From: Plantactinospora mayteni
GTDB lineage: Bacteria; Actinomycetota; Actinomycetes; Mycobacteriales; Micromonosporaceae
NCBI RefSeq assembly: GCF_016862935.1
Contig: NZ_BONX01000053.1
Location: 87,770 to 151,769 of the forward strand
Direction of reading: 5' to 3'
Length of the DNA stretch: 64,000 nucleotides
Position numbers and translations under genes: made by a program. Of this stretch, positions 34,224-43,698 are shown one piece after another. The notes beneath the pieces are model-generated. The model saw only the letters and a list, made by a program, of their open reading frames with translations, did no database searches and was not told the DNA's origin. Within the stretch, counting starts at the first letter, position 1; each line of letters begins with the position of its first letter.

Positions 34224-35212
34224 CTGTCCACCGCCATCGAACTCAGCAGGGCGTCCTGCACCAGCCGCTGCGCGCCCAGCGCGTCCTGGCGGTGTTGCGC
34301 CTCGCGCAGGGCGGGGATGTCGAGCAGGTCCAGGCCCCGGTGGACGGCCTTGAGGAACCGGATGGAGAGTCGGGCCGCCTCGACGCTGTCCTCCCGGAAG
34401 GGGAACTGGTCGAGCTGCCAGACGCCTTCCCAGTCGTTGATCCGCAGGGTGTAGAAGAACTCGAAGATCTCGGTGAGGTGGACCGTGCCGACGACCAGGT
34501 CGTCGTCCCAGCCGCGCAGGTTGTCGTTGACGTCCATGCCGAAGAGCCGGCCGTGGTCGATGAGCAACTGCGCGGCGTCGGCCGGCGATTCGCCGCCGTA
34601 GAGGGAGTGGCCGAAGTCGAGCAGGACGCCGACGTTGTCCAGCCCGATCTGCTGCACGCCGAGCAGCGAGCGCGCGGCGGAGTCCCAGGTCATGTGTACC
34701 CGCGGCTCGCGCGGCTTGTACTCGATGGCGAACCGCAGGTCGGGATGGGCGCCGGCGAGCTCGCGCATGCCGTTGACGGCGAGCGCCCACAGTTCCCGGT
34801 GGTTGACCTGGAACGGATAGTCCCAGCCGTCCTGACCGGGCCAGATCTTGACGTAGTCGGCGCCGAGCTCGCGGACCACACCGGCGGCCTCGTGCATCAG
34901 GTCGAGGGCGGCGGCGCGGACGGCCGGATCGGGATTGGTGAACGCGCCCCGTCGGAACCGGCGCAGGTAGATCTCCGGGGTGATGCCGATCGCGGCGAGG
35001 CCGGCGGCGGCGAGCGCGTCCTTGACCTCGGACAGGCCCACACCGGGGGTGAAGGGGTAGTTGAGGTCGACCACGGAGAGTTCTCCGACCTCGCCGGCGC
35101 GGGCGATCGCGTCCAGGGTCGTGATGGCGGGTCCGTAGCCGTCGACGGCGTACCGGTCGACGTAGCTGGCGAAGTGCCACAGTCCGGCACCGAACTTCGG
35201 CTCACTAGGCAT
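34220..35212 (-). CDS. TIM-barrel sugar isomerase/epimerase (xylose-isomerase-like)
   Basis: 330 residues from ATG 35212, with GGAG ten bases upstream. AP-endonuclease-2/xylose-isomerase-like barrel. Candidate metal ligands lie in [11 protein letters not shown] (Glu), [13 protein letters not shown] (Asp/His), [20 protein letters not shown] (Asp) and the late [17 protein letters not shown] region. It leads an operon with the split transketolase and has one of the regulon boxes right before its start. Isomerisation of a free aldose (for example D-apiose to D-apulose) before the FGGY kinase is the inferred role; a rhamnose-type substrate is an alternative. Confidence 0.85.
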   Translation of the reverse strand: MPSEPKFGAGLWHFASYVDRYAVDGYGPAITTLDAIARAGEVGELSVVDLNYPFTPGVGLSEVKDALAAAGLAAIGITPEIYLRRFRRGAFTNPDPAVRAAALDLMHEAAGVVRELGADYVKIWPGQDGWDYPFQVNHRELWALAVNGMRELAGAHPDLRFAIEYKPREPRVHMTWDSAARSLLGVQQIGLDNVGVLLDFGHSLYGGESPADAAQLLIDHGRLFGMDVNDNLRGWDDDLVVGTVHLTEIFEFFYTLRINDWEGVWQLDQFPFREDSVEAARLSIRFLKAVHRGLDLLDIPALREAQHRQDALGAQRLVQDALLSSMAVDR

Positions 35213-35215
35213 ATT

Positions 35216-35240
35216 TATTCAACTCCGAAATGTGATTCAA
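35216..35240. promoter_or_regulatory. Regulon box A (isomerase-transketolase operon)
   Basis: TATTCAACTCCGAAATG followed by TGATTCAA. It shares the 13-mer ATTCAACTCCGAA with the box before the kinase operon (41256-41280, opposite orientation). It lies only 4 bp upstream of the isomerase ATG, where a bound repressor would block transcription or initiation. Confidence 0.65.
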
Positions 35241-35306
35241 TTCGAGCGTACCAGAACCCGGTGGGGGCGCAAGATTGTGTCCGGCGCCCCCGCTCGGGTA
35301 CGGCGG

Positions 35307-36314
<1,008 letters not shown>

Positions 36315-36321
36315 TTACTCC

Positions 36322-37485
36322 TTAGTGGGGTGTCTCTCGGGGGTGGGATGCCGTTGACGGCGGTGCGGGGGCCCGGCTCGTGGCCGCGGTCGCCGCCGAC
36401 GAGCGCTTGAGGCGCTGCTGGCCCTGGTCCAGCAGCACGGCGAAGATGATCACCGCGCCTTTGATCACGATCTGCCAGAACGTCGAGACGCCGACCATCA
36501 CCAGGCCGTCGGAGAGGAATCCGATGACGAAGGCGCCGACCAGCGCGCCACGTACGGTGCCCCGGCCGCCGGCCAGGGACGCGCCGCCGATCACCACGGC
36601 GGCGATGGCGTTGAGTTCGAAGGTCTCCCCGGTCTGCGGCGCGGCCGAGGTCAGCTCCGAGGCGATGATCAGGCCGACCATCGCGGCGCAGAAGCCGGAC
36701 AGCATGTAGACCCACAGCTTGACCCTGCGGATCGGCACGCCGGACAGCTCGGCGGCCCGCTCGTTGCCGCCGACGCTGTAGAGCCAGCGCCCGAACGGCA
36801 TCCGGCGGATCAGTACGGTGGCCAGCGCGGCCAGCAGCACCATGATCCAGATCGAGGTGGGGATGCCCAGGATCCGGCCGCTGCCGAGGAACCCGAAGCC
36901 GGTGTTGCCCAGTTCGGGACTGCCTTCCAGGCGGGGGAAAGTGGCGCCGTTGGAGATCAGCAACGCGATGCCGCGGGCCACGTAGAGCATGCCGAGCGTG
37001 GCGATGAACGGCGCCAGCCTGAACCGCGAGATGAGCAGTCCGTTGAGCGCGCCGACCAGCATGCCGACCGCGAGGGAGATGACGATCACCGCCCACACCT
37101 GCGGGTAGAGGACGACGTCGAAGGAGTTGATCTGCCAGCCCTGCAACAGGACGCCGGCGACGATCCCGGAGAGCCCGACGATCGATCCGACCGACAGGTC
37201 GATGCCGCCGGTCAGGATGACCAGCAGCATGCCCAGCGCGAGGATCGCGTTGATCGCCACGTGCCGGGTCATCGTGATCAGGTTGCTGCTGGTCAGGTAC
37301 GTGTCGGAGAGCGCCGCGAAAGTCACGATGATCACCGCGAGCGCGATGAACGCACGCAGTTCCAGTGCCGCGTCACCGAGACGCCGGATCCAGGCCGGTC
37401 GTGGCGCGGGACCGGGAGCATCGGCGCCGGCCGCCGTGCTGCGCCGCTCCGCGCGGGTGTCGGGGTGTGTGCTCGTGCCGCTCAT
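36322..37485 (-). CDS. Ribose-type ABC transporter permease
   Basis: 387 residues from ATG 37485, overlapping the ATPase stop (ATGA). RbsC-type: about ten hydrophobic helices, LVILTGGIDLSVGSIVGLSG, FIATLGMLYVARGIALLISN, RAAELSGVPIRRVKLWVYML and AAVVIGGASLAGGRGTVRGALVGA. Pro/Ala-rich cytoplasmic ends. Homodimer partner for the ATPase and binding protein of the same operon. Confidence 0.94.
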   Translation of the reverse strand: MSGTSTHPDTRAERRSTAAGADAPGPAPRPAWIRRLGDAALELRAFIALAVIIVTFAALSDTYLTSSNLITMTRHVAINAILALGMLLVILTGGIDLSVGSIVGLSGIVAGVLLQGWQINSFDVVLYPQVWAVIVISLAVGMLVGALNGLLISRFRLAPFIATLGMLYVARGIALLISNGATFPRLEGSPELGNTGFGFLGSGRILGIPTSIWIMVLLAALATVLIRRMPFGRWLYSVGGNERAAELSGVPIRRVKLWVYMLSGFCAAMVGLIIASELTSAAPQTGETFELNAIAAVVIGGASLAGGRGTVRGALVGAFVIGFLSDGLVMVGVSTFWQIVIKGAVIIFAVLLDQGQQRLKRSSAATAATSRAPAPPSTASHPRETPH

Positions 37486-39038
37486 GCAATGGCTCCGTTC
37501 GCGGGTGCGGGCGGCTCTGCCTCGCCGGAGGCCGCCATGAGCTCTTCCTTGCTGGTTGTCGCCGGGTCCAGGACCTGTACCGCCCGACCCCGGTACATCA
37601 CCAGCACCCGGGTGGCCGCGTTCAGCGCCTCACCAAGCTCCGAGGTGGCGAAGAGCACCGCGACACCCTGGCGGGCCTGCTCGGCCATCAGCGCGAAGAT
37701 GTCGGCCTTGGCGCCGACGTCGATGCCCCGGGTCGGTTCGTCCAGCAGCAGGACCCGCGGCTCGGTGAGCAACGCCTTGCCGAGGACGACCTTCTGCTGG
37801 TTGCCGCCGGACAGCGAGGTGATCGCCGCTGCCGGTCCGGCGGCCTTGACCGTGACGCTGGAGATCGTGCGGGCGATCGCGTCGCCCTCCCGGCGACCTG
37901 CGATGAACGGTCCGGCCAGGAGCCGCCCGATCGCCGCCAACGAGAGGTTGTCTCCCACCGACATGGTCTGCACCAGGCCGTCGCGCTGGCGATCTTCGGG
38001 CACCAGTACCAGTCCGAGGGCGATGCGCTCGGCGATGCTCGTCGAGGTGACGTCGTGGCCGCCGACCCGCACCGTCCCGGCCCGCATCGGCGACCGGCCG
38101 GCGAGTGCCTCCAGCAGTTCGGTGCGGCCCGCGCCCATCAGTCCGTACAGGCAGACGACTTCGCCGGCGCGGACGGTGAGGCTCAGGTCGTCGACGGCGA
38201 GGCGGGCCGGGTTGGTTGGGTCGACGACGCTCACGCCTTCGATCTCCAGCAGCGGCTCGCCCGCCGGGGCGGTCAGCCGGGGATACAGGTCGTCGGGGTT
38301 GCGCCCGACCATGTTCGCGACGATCCAGCCGAGGTCCACCTCGTCGGCGCGGCCGGCGGCGACCAGCGCGCCGTCGCGGAGCACGGCCACGTCGTCGGCG
38401 ATCTCCAGTGCCTCCTCCAGGTGGTGGGAGATGTAGACGATCGCCACGCCGTTGCCGGTCAGGTCGTGGATCACCCGGAAGAGCACCTCGACCTCGGACG
38501 CGCTCAGCGCGGAGGTCGGCTCGTCCATGATGAGCACCCGGGTGTCCAGCGAGATGGCTCGGGCGATCTCCACGATCTGCTGCTGCCCCAGGCGCAGGTC
38601 GCCGACCAGGGTGTCCGGGTCGATCGGCTCCTCCAGACGGGCCAGCAGCGCGGCCGTGGTCCGCCGCTGGCCGCGGGCGCTGAGCAGTCCGCCCCAGCCG
38701 GTACGTTCCCGCCCCAGGAAGACGTTGTCGGTGACGCTGAGGTTGGGGCACAGGTTGAGTTCCTGGTGGATGATCGCGACGCCGTGCGCCACCGCGTCCG
38801 CCGCCGACCGGAACGCGACCGGTTCGCCGTCCAACTCGACCGCCCCGTTCGACGGTGTCTCCACCCCGGCCAGGATCTTCATCAGGGTGGACTTGCCCGC
38901 GCCGTTCTCGCCGAACAGCGCCGTCACCGCGCCGGCCCGGACGCTGAAGTCGACACCCTTGAGGGCGTGGACGCCGCCGTATGCCTTGGTGACCTCGCGC
39001 GCCCGCATGACCACCGGCGCGACGGGTGCCCGCGTCAC
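37482..39038 (-). CDS. Ribose-type ABC transporter double ATPase
   Basis: 518 residues from GTG 39038 (GTGA overlap with DUF2291). Two ATPase halves as in RbsA. The first has Walker A GENGAGKSTLMK, signature LRLGQQQIVEIARAI and Walker B VLIMDEPTSALSASE. The second has a degenerate Walker A (LYGLMGAGRTELLEAL), LSGGNQQKVVLGKAL and VLLLDEPTRGIDVGAK. Standard for sugar importers of this class. Confidence 0.95.
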   Translation of the reverse strand: MTRAPVAPVVMRAREVTKAYGGVHALKGVDFSVRAGAVTALFGENGAGKSTLMKILAGVETPSNGAVELDGEPVAFRSAADAVAHGVAIIHQELNLCPNLSVTDNVFLGRERTGWGGLLSARGQRRTTAALLARLEEPIDPDTLVGDLRLGQQQIVEIARAISLDTRVLIMDEPTSALSASEVEVLFRVIHDLTGNGVAIVYISHHLEEALEIADDVAVLRDGALVAAGRADEVDLGWIVANMVGRNPDDLYPRLTAPAGEPLLEIEGVSVVDPTNPARLAVDDLSLTVRAGEVVCLYGLMGAGRTELLEALAGRSPMRAGTVRVGGHDVTSTSIAERIALGLVLVPEDRQRDGLVQTMSVGDNLSLAAIGRLLAGPFIAGRREGDAIARTISSVTVKAAGPAAAITSLSGGNQQKVVLGKALLTEPRVLLLDEPTRGIDVGAKADIFALMAEQARQGVAVLFATSELGEALNAATRVLVMYRGRAVQVLDPATTSKEELMAASGEAEPPAPANGAIA

Positions 39039-39703
39039 GGCGCCACCTCCAGGCGTACCGGGGTCACCTGGATCAGCTTGGGGTTGCTGCCGTACGTGAA
39101 CGCGCCGACGAAGGACACCCGCTTACCCTCGGCAGCCGCGCCGTCCACGCCAGCCAGCACCTTCGCCTTGACCTGGTTGTTGAGCTCGGTCGAGGCGTCG
39201 GCGTACTCCAGCTGGTTGAGGAACTGGTCGAAGGTGATCAGCCCGGTGGCGTCCCGCAGCGCGGTGCCGTTGATCGCCGGACCGATCTGGATGCTGACCT
39301 GCACGTCCTCGGGCATACCCTCGATCCGCAGTGGCAGCAACGTGCCCGAGACCTTCTCCGCCACGCCGGTGCCCGAGGCCGCGAACGCGTACCGCGCGTT
39401 CGGGCCGTCGCGGTGCCCGTACCGCTCACCGGCCGCCTGCGGGTCGGCCGCGATCGCCGTCAGCAGTTCCGTGACGTCGACCGCGCCCTTCTCGATCGCG
39501 GGTACGACGTCGGAGTCGTAGCGCTGGGTGGCGTACTCGGTGGCATCGAAGCGGTCTGCACCTCCGGCGGACGCCGCCTCGTCGGTGCCGACCACCTTGG
39601 TGGTCGCGGCGATCGCGGCCAGCAGCGCCACCAGGAGCGCGCCGACGATCACGGACGGGCGCCGCAGCAGGGGCGTCGCGGCGGGCTTGGCATTCTGGGG
39701 CAT
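39035..39703 (-). CDS. DUF2291-family membrane-anchored protein
   Basis: 222 residues with one N-terminal helix (IVGALLVALLAAIAATTKVVG) and an extracytoplasmic domain containing the family pattern FDATEYATQRYDSDVVPAIE, GLITFDQFLNQLEYADASTE and FVGAFTYGSNPKLIQVTPVRL. DUF2291 proteins are repeatedly found with ribose-like ABC importers, and their job is not known; an accessory to substrate capture is plausible. Encoded between the kinase and the ATPase. Confidence 0.9.
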   Translation of the reverse strand: MPQNAKPAATPLLRRPSVIVGALLVALLAAIAATTKVVGTDEAASAGGADRFDATEYATQRYDSDVVPAIEKGAVDVTELLTAIAADPQAAGERYGHRDGPNARYAFAASGTGVAEKVSGTLLPLRIEGMPEDVQVSIQIGPAINGTALRDATGLITFDQFLNQLEYADASTELNNQVKAKVLAGVDGAAAEGKRVSFVGAFTYGSNPKLIQVTPVRLEVAP

Positions 39704-39746
39704 CGCGGAAGATCGTCCTCTCGTCGGCGGAAACGGTCGTCAACGG

Positions 39747-41243
39747 TCAGTCGCCAGCAGTCGCCGGCCCGGGCGGCACTACCGCGCCGCGCGACCGGGC
39801 TACCGCAGCGGCCCAGCCCGCCCGGCGCGAGGCCCGGACACCAGCGGCCATGAGGGGCTCCACCAGCGCACCGCCGGTGGCCTCCGGCACGCCGTCGCCG
39901 GTCAGGCCGAGCGCCTGCCGGGCGAGCGTCGCCACGCCGAGTGCGGACGCGTCCGGCGCGTCCGCCACCCGCAGCGGCCGGCCGAGCAGGTCGGCCTGGA
40001 TCTGCATCAGCCGGCCGCTGCCCGTGGCGGCGCCATCCGCGTGCAGCACCTCGACCGCAGCCTCCGTACCGGTCTCGATGGCCTCGACCACGTCGGCGAC
40101 CTGGTGCGCGACGCCCTCCAGCGCGGCCAGCGCCAGGTGTGCCCGGTCCGTGCCACCGGTCAGGCCGGTCAGCAGGCCGGTCGCGGACCTGTCCCAGTAC
40201 GGCGCACCCAGCCCCGAGAACGCCGGCACGAAGTGCACGCCCCCGGTGTCGTCGGCCGCCTTCGCCACCTGCTCCAGATCAGCCGCGCCGCTCAGGCCGA
40301 GGGACTGCGCCATCCAGGCCAGCGCCGCGCCGGATGCGATGATGTTGCCCTCCCGGGCGTAGGTCGGCGCGTCGGTCAGCCAGGCGAGCGTGGTGGCGAT
40401 GCCGGCCCGCGGGTCGTCGGGTCGCGCCACCGGTGCCATCACCGACGAGCCCGTGCCGTAGGTCGCCTTCCCCGTGCCGGGCAGCCGGCAGCCCTGCTGG
40501 TACAGCGCGGCGTGCGAGTCGGCCAGCACGGCCGCGACCGGCCGCCCCGCCGGCAGGAACCCGAGATCGGCGGTGACCCCGAAGCCCGCGTCCGAGGCAC
40601 GGATTTCCGGCAGGACGGTCCGGGGCACGCCGAACGCGTCCAGCAGATCCTCGCGCCAGTCCAGCGCTGCCAGATCGAACAGCAGCGTGCGCGAGGCGTT
40701 GCCGGCCTCGCAGGCGAACACCGCGCCGCCGGTCAGGTTCCAGACCAGCCAGGCGTCGACCGTGCCGACCACGACACCGGACCGCTCGGTCGCCCGCGGG
40801 CCGGACAGTCCCGCCGACTCCAGCAGCCATGCCATCTTGGGCGCCGAGAACATCGGGTCCAGCGGGAGGCCGGTGTGCCGGCGTACGACGTCGCCGAGCC
40901 CCGTCCTGGCCAACCGGTCGCACCGGTCCGCGGCCCGCGCGTCCTGCCAGCTCAGCACCGGGCCGATCGGCTTGCCCGTGGCCCGTTCCCAGGCCACGAC
41001 GGATTCCCGCTGGTTCGACACGGCGACCGCGACCGGCGCCAGCCCGCCGGCGGCGTCGAGGCAGTCGCGCACCGCCGACCGGACGCTCCGCCAGATCTCG
41101 GCAGCGTCCTGCTCGACCCACCCGGGACGGGGGAACGTGACACCGACCGGAGCGGAACCGCGCGCGACGACCACCCCGGCGGCGTCCACGAGCAACGCCT
41201 TCGTGTTCGTGGTGCCCTGGTCCACCGACAAGACCGCGTCCAT
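39747..41243 (-). CDS. FGGY-family carbohydrate kinase
   Basis: 498 residues from ATG 41243, GAGAGG five bases upstream; an earlier in-frame ATG lies inside the operator and lacks a ribosome site. N-terminal phosphate loop LSVDQGTTNTKALLVD, substrate region SNQRESVVAWERATGKPIGP, WQDARAADRCDRLAR, and the ATP-side GTGSSVMAPV plus the C-terminal LHADGAATGSGRLMQIQADL. Glycerol/xylulose-kinase-like; in an apiose pathway it would be the apulose kinase. First gene of the transport operon. Confidence 0.92.
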   Translation of the reverse strand: MDAVLSVDQGTTNTKALLVDAAGVVVARGSAPVGVTFPRPGWVEQDAAEIWRSVRSAVRDCLDAAGGLAPVAVAVSNQRESVVAWERATGKPIGPVLSWQDARAADRCDRLARTGLGDVVRRHTGLPLDPMFSAPKMAWLLESAGLSGPRATERSGVVVGTVDAWLVWNLTGGAVFACEAGNASRTLLFDLAALDWREDLLDAFGVPRTVLPEIRASDAGFGVTADLGFLPAGRPVAAVLADSHAALYQQGCRLPGTGKATYGTGSSVMAPVARPDDPRAGIATTLAWLTDAPTYAREGNIIASGAALAWMAQSLGLSGAADLEQVAKAADDTGGVHFVPAFSGLGAPYWDRSATGLLTGLTGGTDRAHLALAALEGVAHQVADVVEAIETGTEAAVEVLHADGAATGSGRLMQIQADLLGRPLRVADAPDASALGVATLARQALGLTGDGVPEATGGALVEPLMAAGVRASRRAGWAAAVARSRGAVVPPGPATAGD

Positions 41244-41255
41244 CTCCACCTCTCG

Positions 41256-41280
41256 GTGAATATTCATTCGGAGTTGAATC
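41256..41280. promoter_or_regulatory. Regulon box B (kinase-transporter operon)
   Basis: GTGAATATTCATTCGG followed by AGTTGAATC, 13 bp upstream of the kinase ATG. GTGAATATTCA is itself a near-palindrome, and the second half repeats TTGAATC. It shares sequence with boxes at 35216, 41470 and 45464. Confidence 0.7.
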
Positions 41281-41469
41281 AACTCTCGCCCAGGTTACGA
41301 CTCGCGGTACGCGGCATGTCAAGAGCCGGTTGCCGAGTCGTTACCGCCGCGGTACGTAGCGGCGCTAGTCGTGCCTCACCCAAGCGATCATGATCGTCGC
41401 GGAGCCGCTCTGGGTACCTTGACGCCCGATTGCCGTCTGGTTACGGTGCCGTTGCATAGAAGATCCATC

Positions 41470-41492
41470 GTGAATTTCTATTCATTGCATCC
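41470..41492. promoter_or_regulatory. Regulon box C (first Sde182-like gene)
   Basis: GTGAATTTCTATTCA followed by TTGCATCC, 103 bp before the ATG at 41595. It keeps the GTGAAT...ATTCA core with a 4-base spacer but has the weakest second half of the four. The rest of the 351-bp divergent gap (41244-41594) shows no gene. Confidence 0.6.
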
Positions 41493-41594
41493 CGGTGTGC
41501 CCGCCGCTCCGTCCTCCCGCCGACCCCGGGTGGAGCGTCGAACGCCGCTGCCACCACATCCGCATCCACGGGGAGACGCAGCAGGAGGAGCAGT

Positions 41595-43187
41595 ATGAAC
41601 ACAGGAACGCCCAGGCCAAGATCGAACCGGCGGAAGAGGTACACCCGGCTGTGCCTGTCGATGGCCGTCGTGATCGCGCTGCCGGCCACCCTGGCCGTGG
41701 GACAAGCCAACGCTGGACCCCGACCGGCGGACTACTCGGCCGGGCAGAGCGACCACGACCGCCGGGACAAGCCGCGCACGATCGTCACGACCGACATCGA
41801 GACGGACGACTACAACTCGGTGATCAGGTATCTCATGTACACCAACGAGGTCGACACCGAAGCCATCGTCTACACCAGCTCCCGGTTCCACTTCGCCGGC
41901 GACGGCAAGGGTACGACCTTCTTCCTGCCCGGACGCGAGTACGACGAGCCGGTCACCTCGTGGCGGTGGACCGGCACGCAACACATCCAGGACCTCATCG
42001 GCGAGTACGCCAAGGGATACCGCAACCTGCTCAAGCACGACCGCGGCTACCCCAGCCCCGAGAAGCTGCTCAGCCTCGTCAAGGTCGGCAACATCAACTT
42101 CGAGGGCGACATGGCAGCGCCCACCGAAGGATCCGACGCGATCAAGAACGTGCTGCTGGACAACAAGGGCGGACCCGTCTACCTACAGGTCTGGGGCGGC
42201 AGCAACACGATTGCCCGCGCCCTGCTCTCCATCGAGGAGCAGTACCGCGACACGCCACAGTGGATGGCGATCTACGCCAAGGTCTCCGCGAAGGCCGTCA
42301 TCACGATGCAGGGCAAGCAGGACACCACCTACGACAACTACATCAGCGTCAAGTGGCCCAACATCCTGACCACCAACGTGGGATCCGGCACCTGGGGCTT
42401 CTATGGCAAGAACTCCACCAAGCCGGTCGACCCGGAAGCGGTCAAGTACTTCGACGGGCGGTGGATCGCCGCCAACATCCTGGAAAACGGCCCGCTCGGC
42501 GACAAGTACCGGGTCTGGGGCGACAAGAAGGCCCTCGCTGGCGACCCGCTCGACATCTTCGGTGACCTGACCAACACCAGCGGCTGGCTCCCACCGCGTG
42601 AGCGGTTCGACTTCCTCTCCGAGGGCGACAACCCCGCCTTCATCTACCTGTTCGACACCGGACTGCGCAGCCTCGAAGACTGGACGTACGGCGGATGGGG
42701 CCACCGCGTCGTACAGAGCACGTCGACGCCGAACTACTGGGTGTCCGGACCGGCCGAGAAGAACAAGGCGGGGGTCGACGTCCGCGGGTACGGCAGCGGC
42801 CGGTGGGCCGAGGCGGGACAGCTCGACTTCGCCGCCCGGCTGGGCTGGATGAGTGCGTCGAACTACGACGACGCCAACCATCACCCGGTCGTCAGCGTCA
42901 AGAGTGGGCTGGACGTCAACGCCAAGCCCGGCCGCAAGATCACCATCAGTGGTGACGTCCGCGATCCCGACGGCGACCGGGTCACCACCAGGTGGTGGCA
43001 GTACCGCGAGGCCGACACCTACCCGGGCGAGGTCGGCATCGCCGACAGCTCCGCGCTCAGCACCACCGTCACCATCCCCGCCGACGCCAAGCCCGGTGAC
43101 ACCGTCCACCTCATCCTCGAGGCCACCGACAGCGGCAAGCCGGCGCTCACCCGCTACCAACGGGTCATCGTCCACATCGTCAAGTAG
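41595..43187 (+). CDS. Secreted Sde182/DUF1593-type protein (nucleoside-hydrolase-like domain)
   Basis: 530 residues; AGGAGGAG precedes the ATG. Signal peptide to about residue 40 (ending QANA). The nucleoside-hydrolase-like domain opens with TIVTTDIETDDYNS (Asp cluster 67-72), continues with VKVGNINFEGDMAAPTEGSD and LQVWGGSNTIARALLSIEEQ, and ends about 390. A C-terminal beta domain has the Ca-like loop DVRDPDGDRVTTRWWQYREA. The family is known as cellulose-binding Sde182; its activity is unknown, but the fold and Asp cluster suggest a glycosidase. A regulon box precedes it. Confidence 0.9.
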   Translation: MNTGTPRPRSNRRKRYTRLCLSMAVVIALPATLAVGQANAGPRPADYSAGQSDHDRRDKPRTIVTTDIETDDYNSVIRYLMYTNEVDTEAIVYTSSRFHFAGDGKGTTFFLPGREYDEPVTSWRWTGTQHIQDLIGEYAKGYRNLLKHDRGYPSPEKLLSLVKVGNINFEGDMAAPTEGSDAIKNVLLDNKGGPVYLQVWGGSNTIARALLSIEEQYRDTPQWMAIYAKVSAKAVITMQGKQDTTYDNYISVKWPNILTTNVGSGTWGFYGKNSTKPVDPEAVKYFDGRWIAANILENGPLGDKYRVWGDKKALAGDPLDIFGDLTNTSGWLPPRERFDFLSEGDNPAFIYLFDTGLRSLEDWTYGGWGHRVVQSTSTPNYWVSGPAEKNKAGVDVRGYGSGRWAEAGQLDFAARLGWMSASNYDDANHHPVVSVKSGLDVNAKPGRKITISGDVRDPDGDRVTTRWWQYREADTYPGEVGIADSSALSTTVTIPADAKPGDTVHLILEATDSGKPALTRYQRVIVHIVK

Positions 43188-43363
43188 CACGTCACCAGTT
43201 GGCACCGTGACGGTATCGACGCAGGACTGACGTCCATCCCTGTGCCCCATGGGTGCTTGGCCCACCTCGCCACCACCACGGCGACCGCCGCCGTTGCCGT
43301 CGGAGCCGGCACCGTCACCTTTCCACCTGAAGTAGTAGCCACCGGGTAAGGATTTCGATCGGG

Positions 43364-43499
43364 AGTACGGCGCGAACCGGTCTGCGGCTCGCGCCGTACT
43401 TCCGTAGATCCCGGTCGATTCGGGTGACGTCCCCGGAACATCCGACTGGGATGCGCGGTAAAGCCCTGGAACGTCCGTCGGTCGGTTCGTTCCAGGGCT
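43364..43499. other. Two successive stem-loops in the gap between the Sde182 paralogues
   Basis: Stem 1: perfect 12-bp arms AGTACGGCGCGA/TCGCGCCGTACT (43364-43375, 43389-43400). Stem 2: perfect 12-bp arms AGCCCTGGAACG/CGTTCCAGGGCT (43462-43473, 43488-43499). With the larger stem at 43585-43629 they form three hairpins in a 511-bp gap (43188-43698) that otherwise contains no gene I can support. Confidence 0.75.
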
Positions 43500-43584
43500 C
43501 TCGCCGGTGGACCGGGCCCAGCCGTCGACGCGCCTCACCCGTCGACCGCACCTCACCCCAGCTACGCATCTCACCCATCTACGC

Positions 43585-43629
43585 GCCGCGCCCTCGACAG
43601 CGAAACTCGATCGCTGTCGAGGGCGCGGC
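43585..43629. terminator. Strong bidirectional terminator between convergent Sde182 genes
   Basis: Perfect 19-bp arms GCCGCGCCCTCGACAGCGA and its complement around a 7-base loop. It lies 70 bp after the stop of the minus-strand paralogue and 398 bp after that of the plus-strand one. Confidence 0.8.
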
Positions 43630-43698
43630 TCGATCACGCCATCTGAGCACACCACGACCGGCGTGTCACCAGCCCGGTGAACCTTCTTGGCCAGCGCA

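Noticed and set aside
33276..35180. Single large transketolase-isomerase fusion
   Set aside because: The isomerase part is in another frame; the long frame is its antiparallel-type shadow, and GTGA overlaps show separate genes.
43188..43698. Small genes in the gap between the Sde182 paralogues
   Set aside because: Open frames of 60-130 codons overlap each other on both strands and cross the stem-loops; none has a ribosome site or motif.
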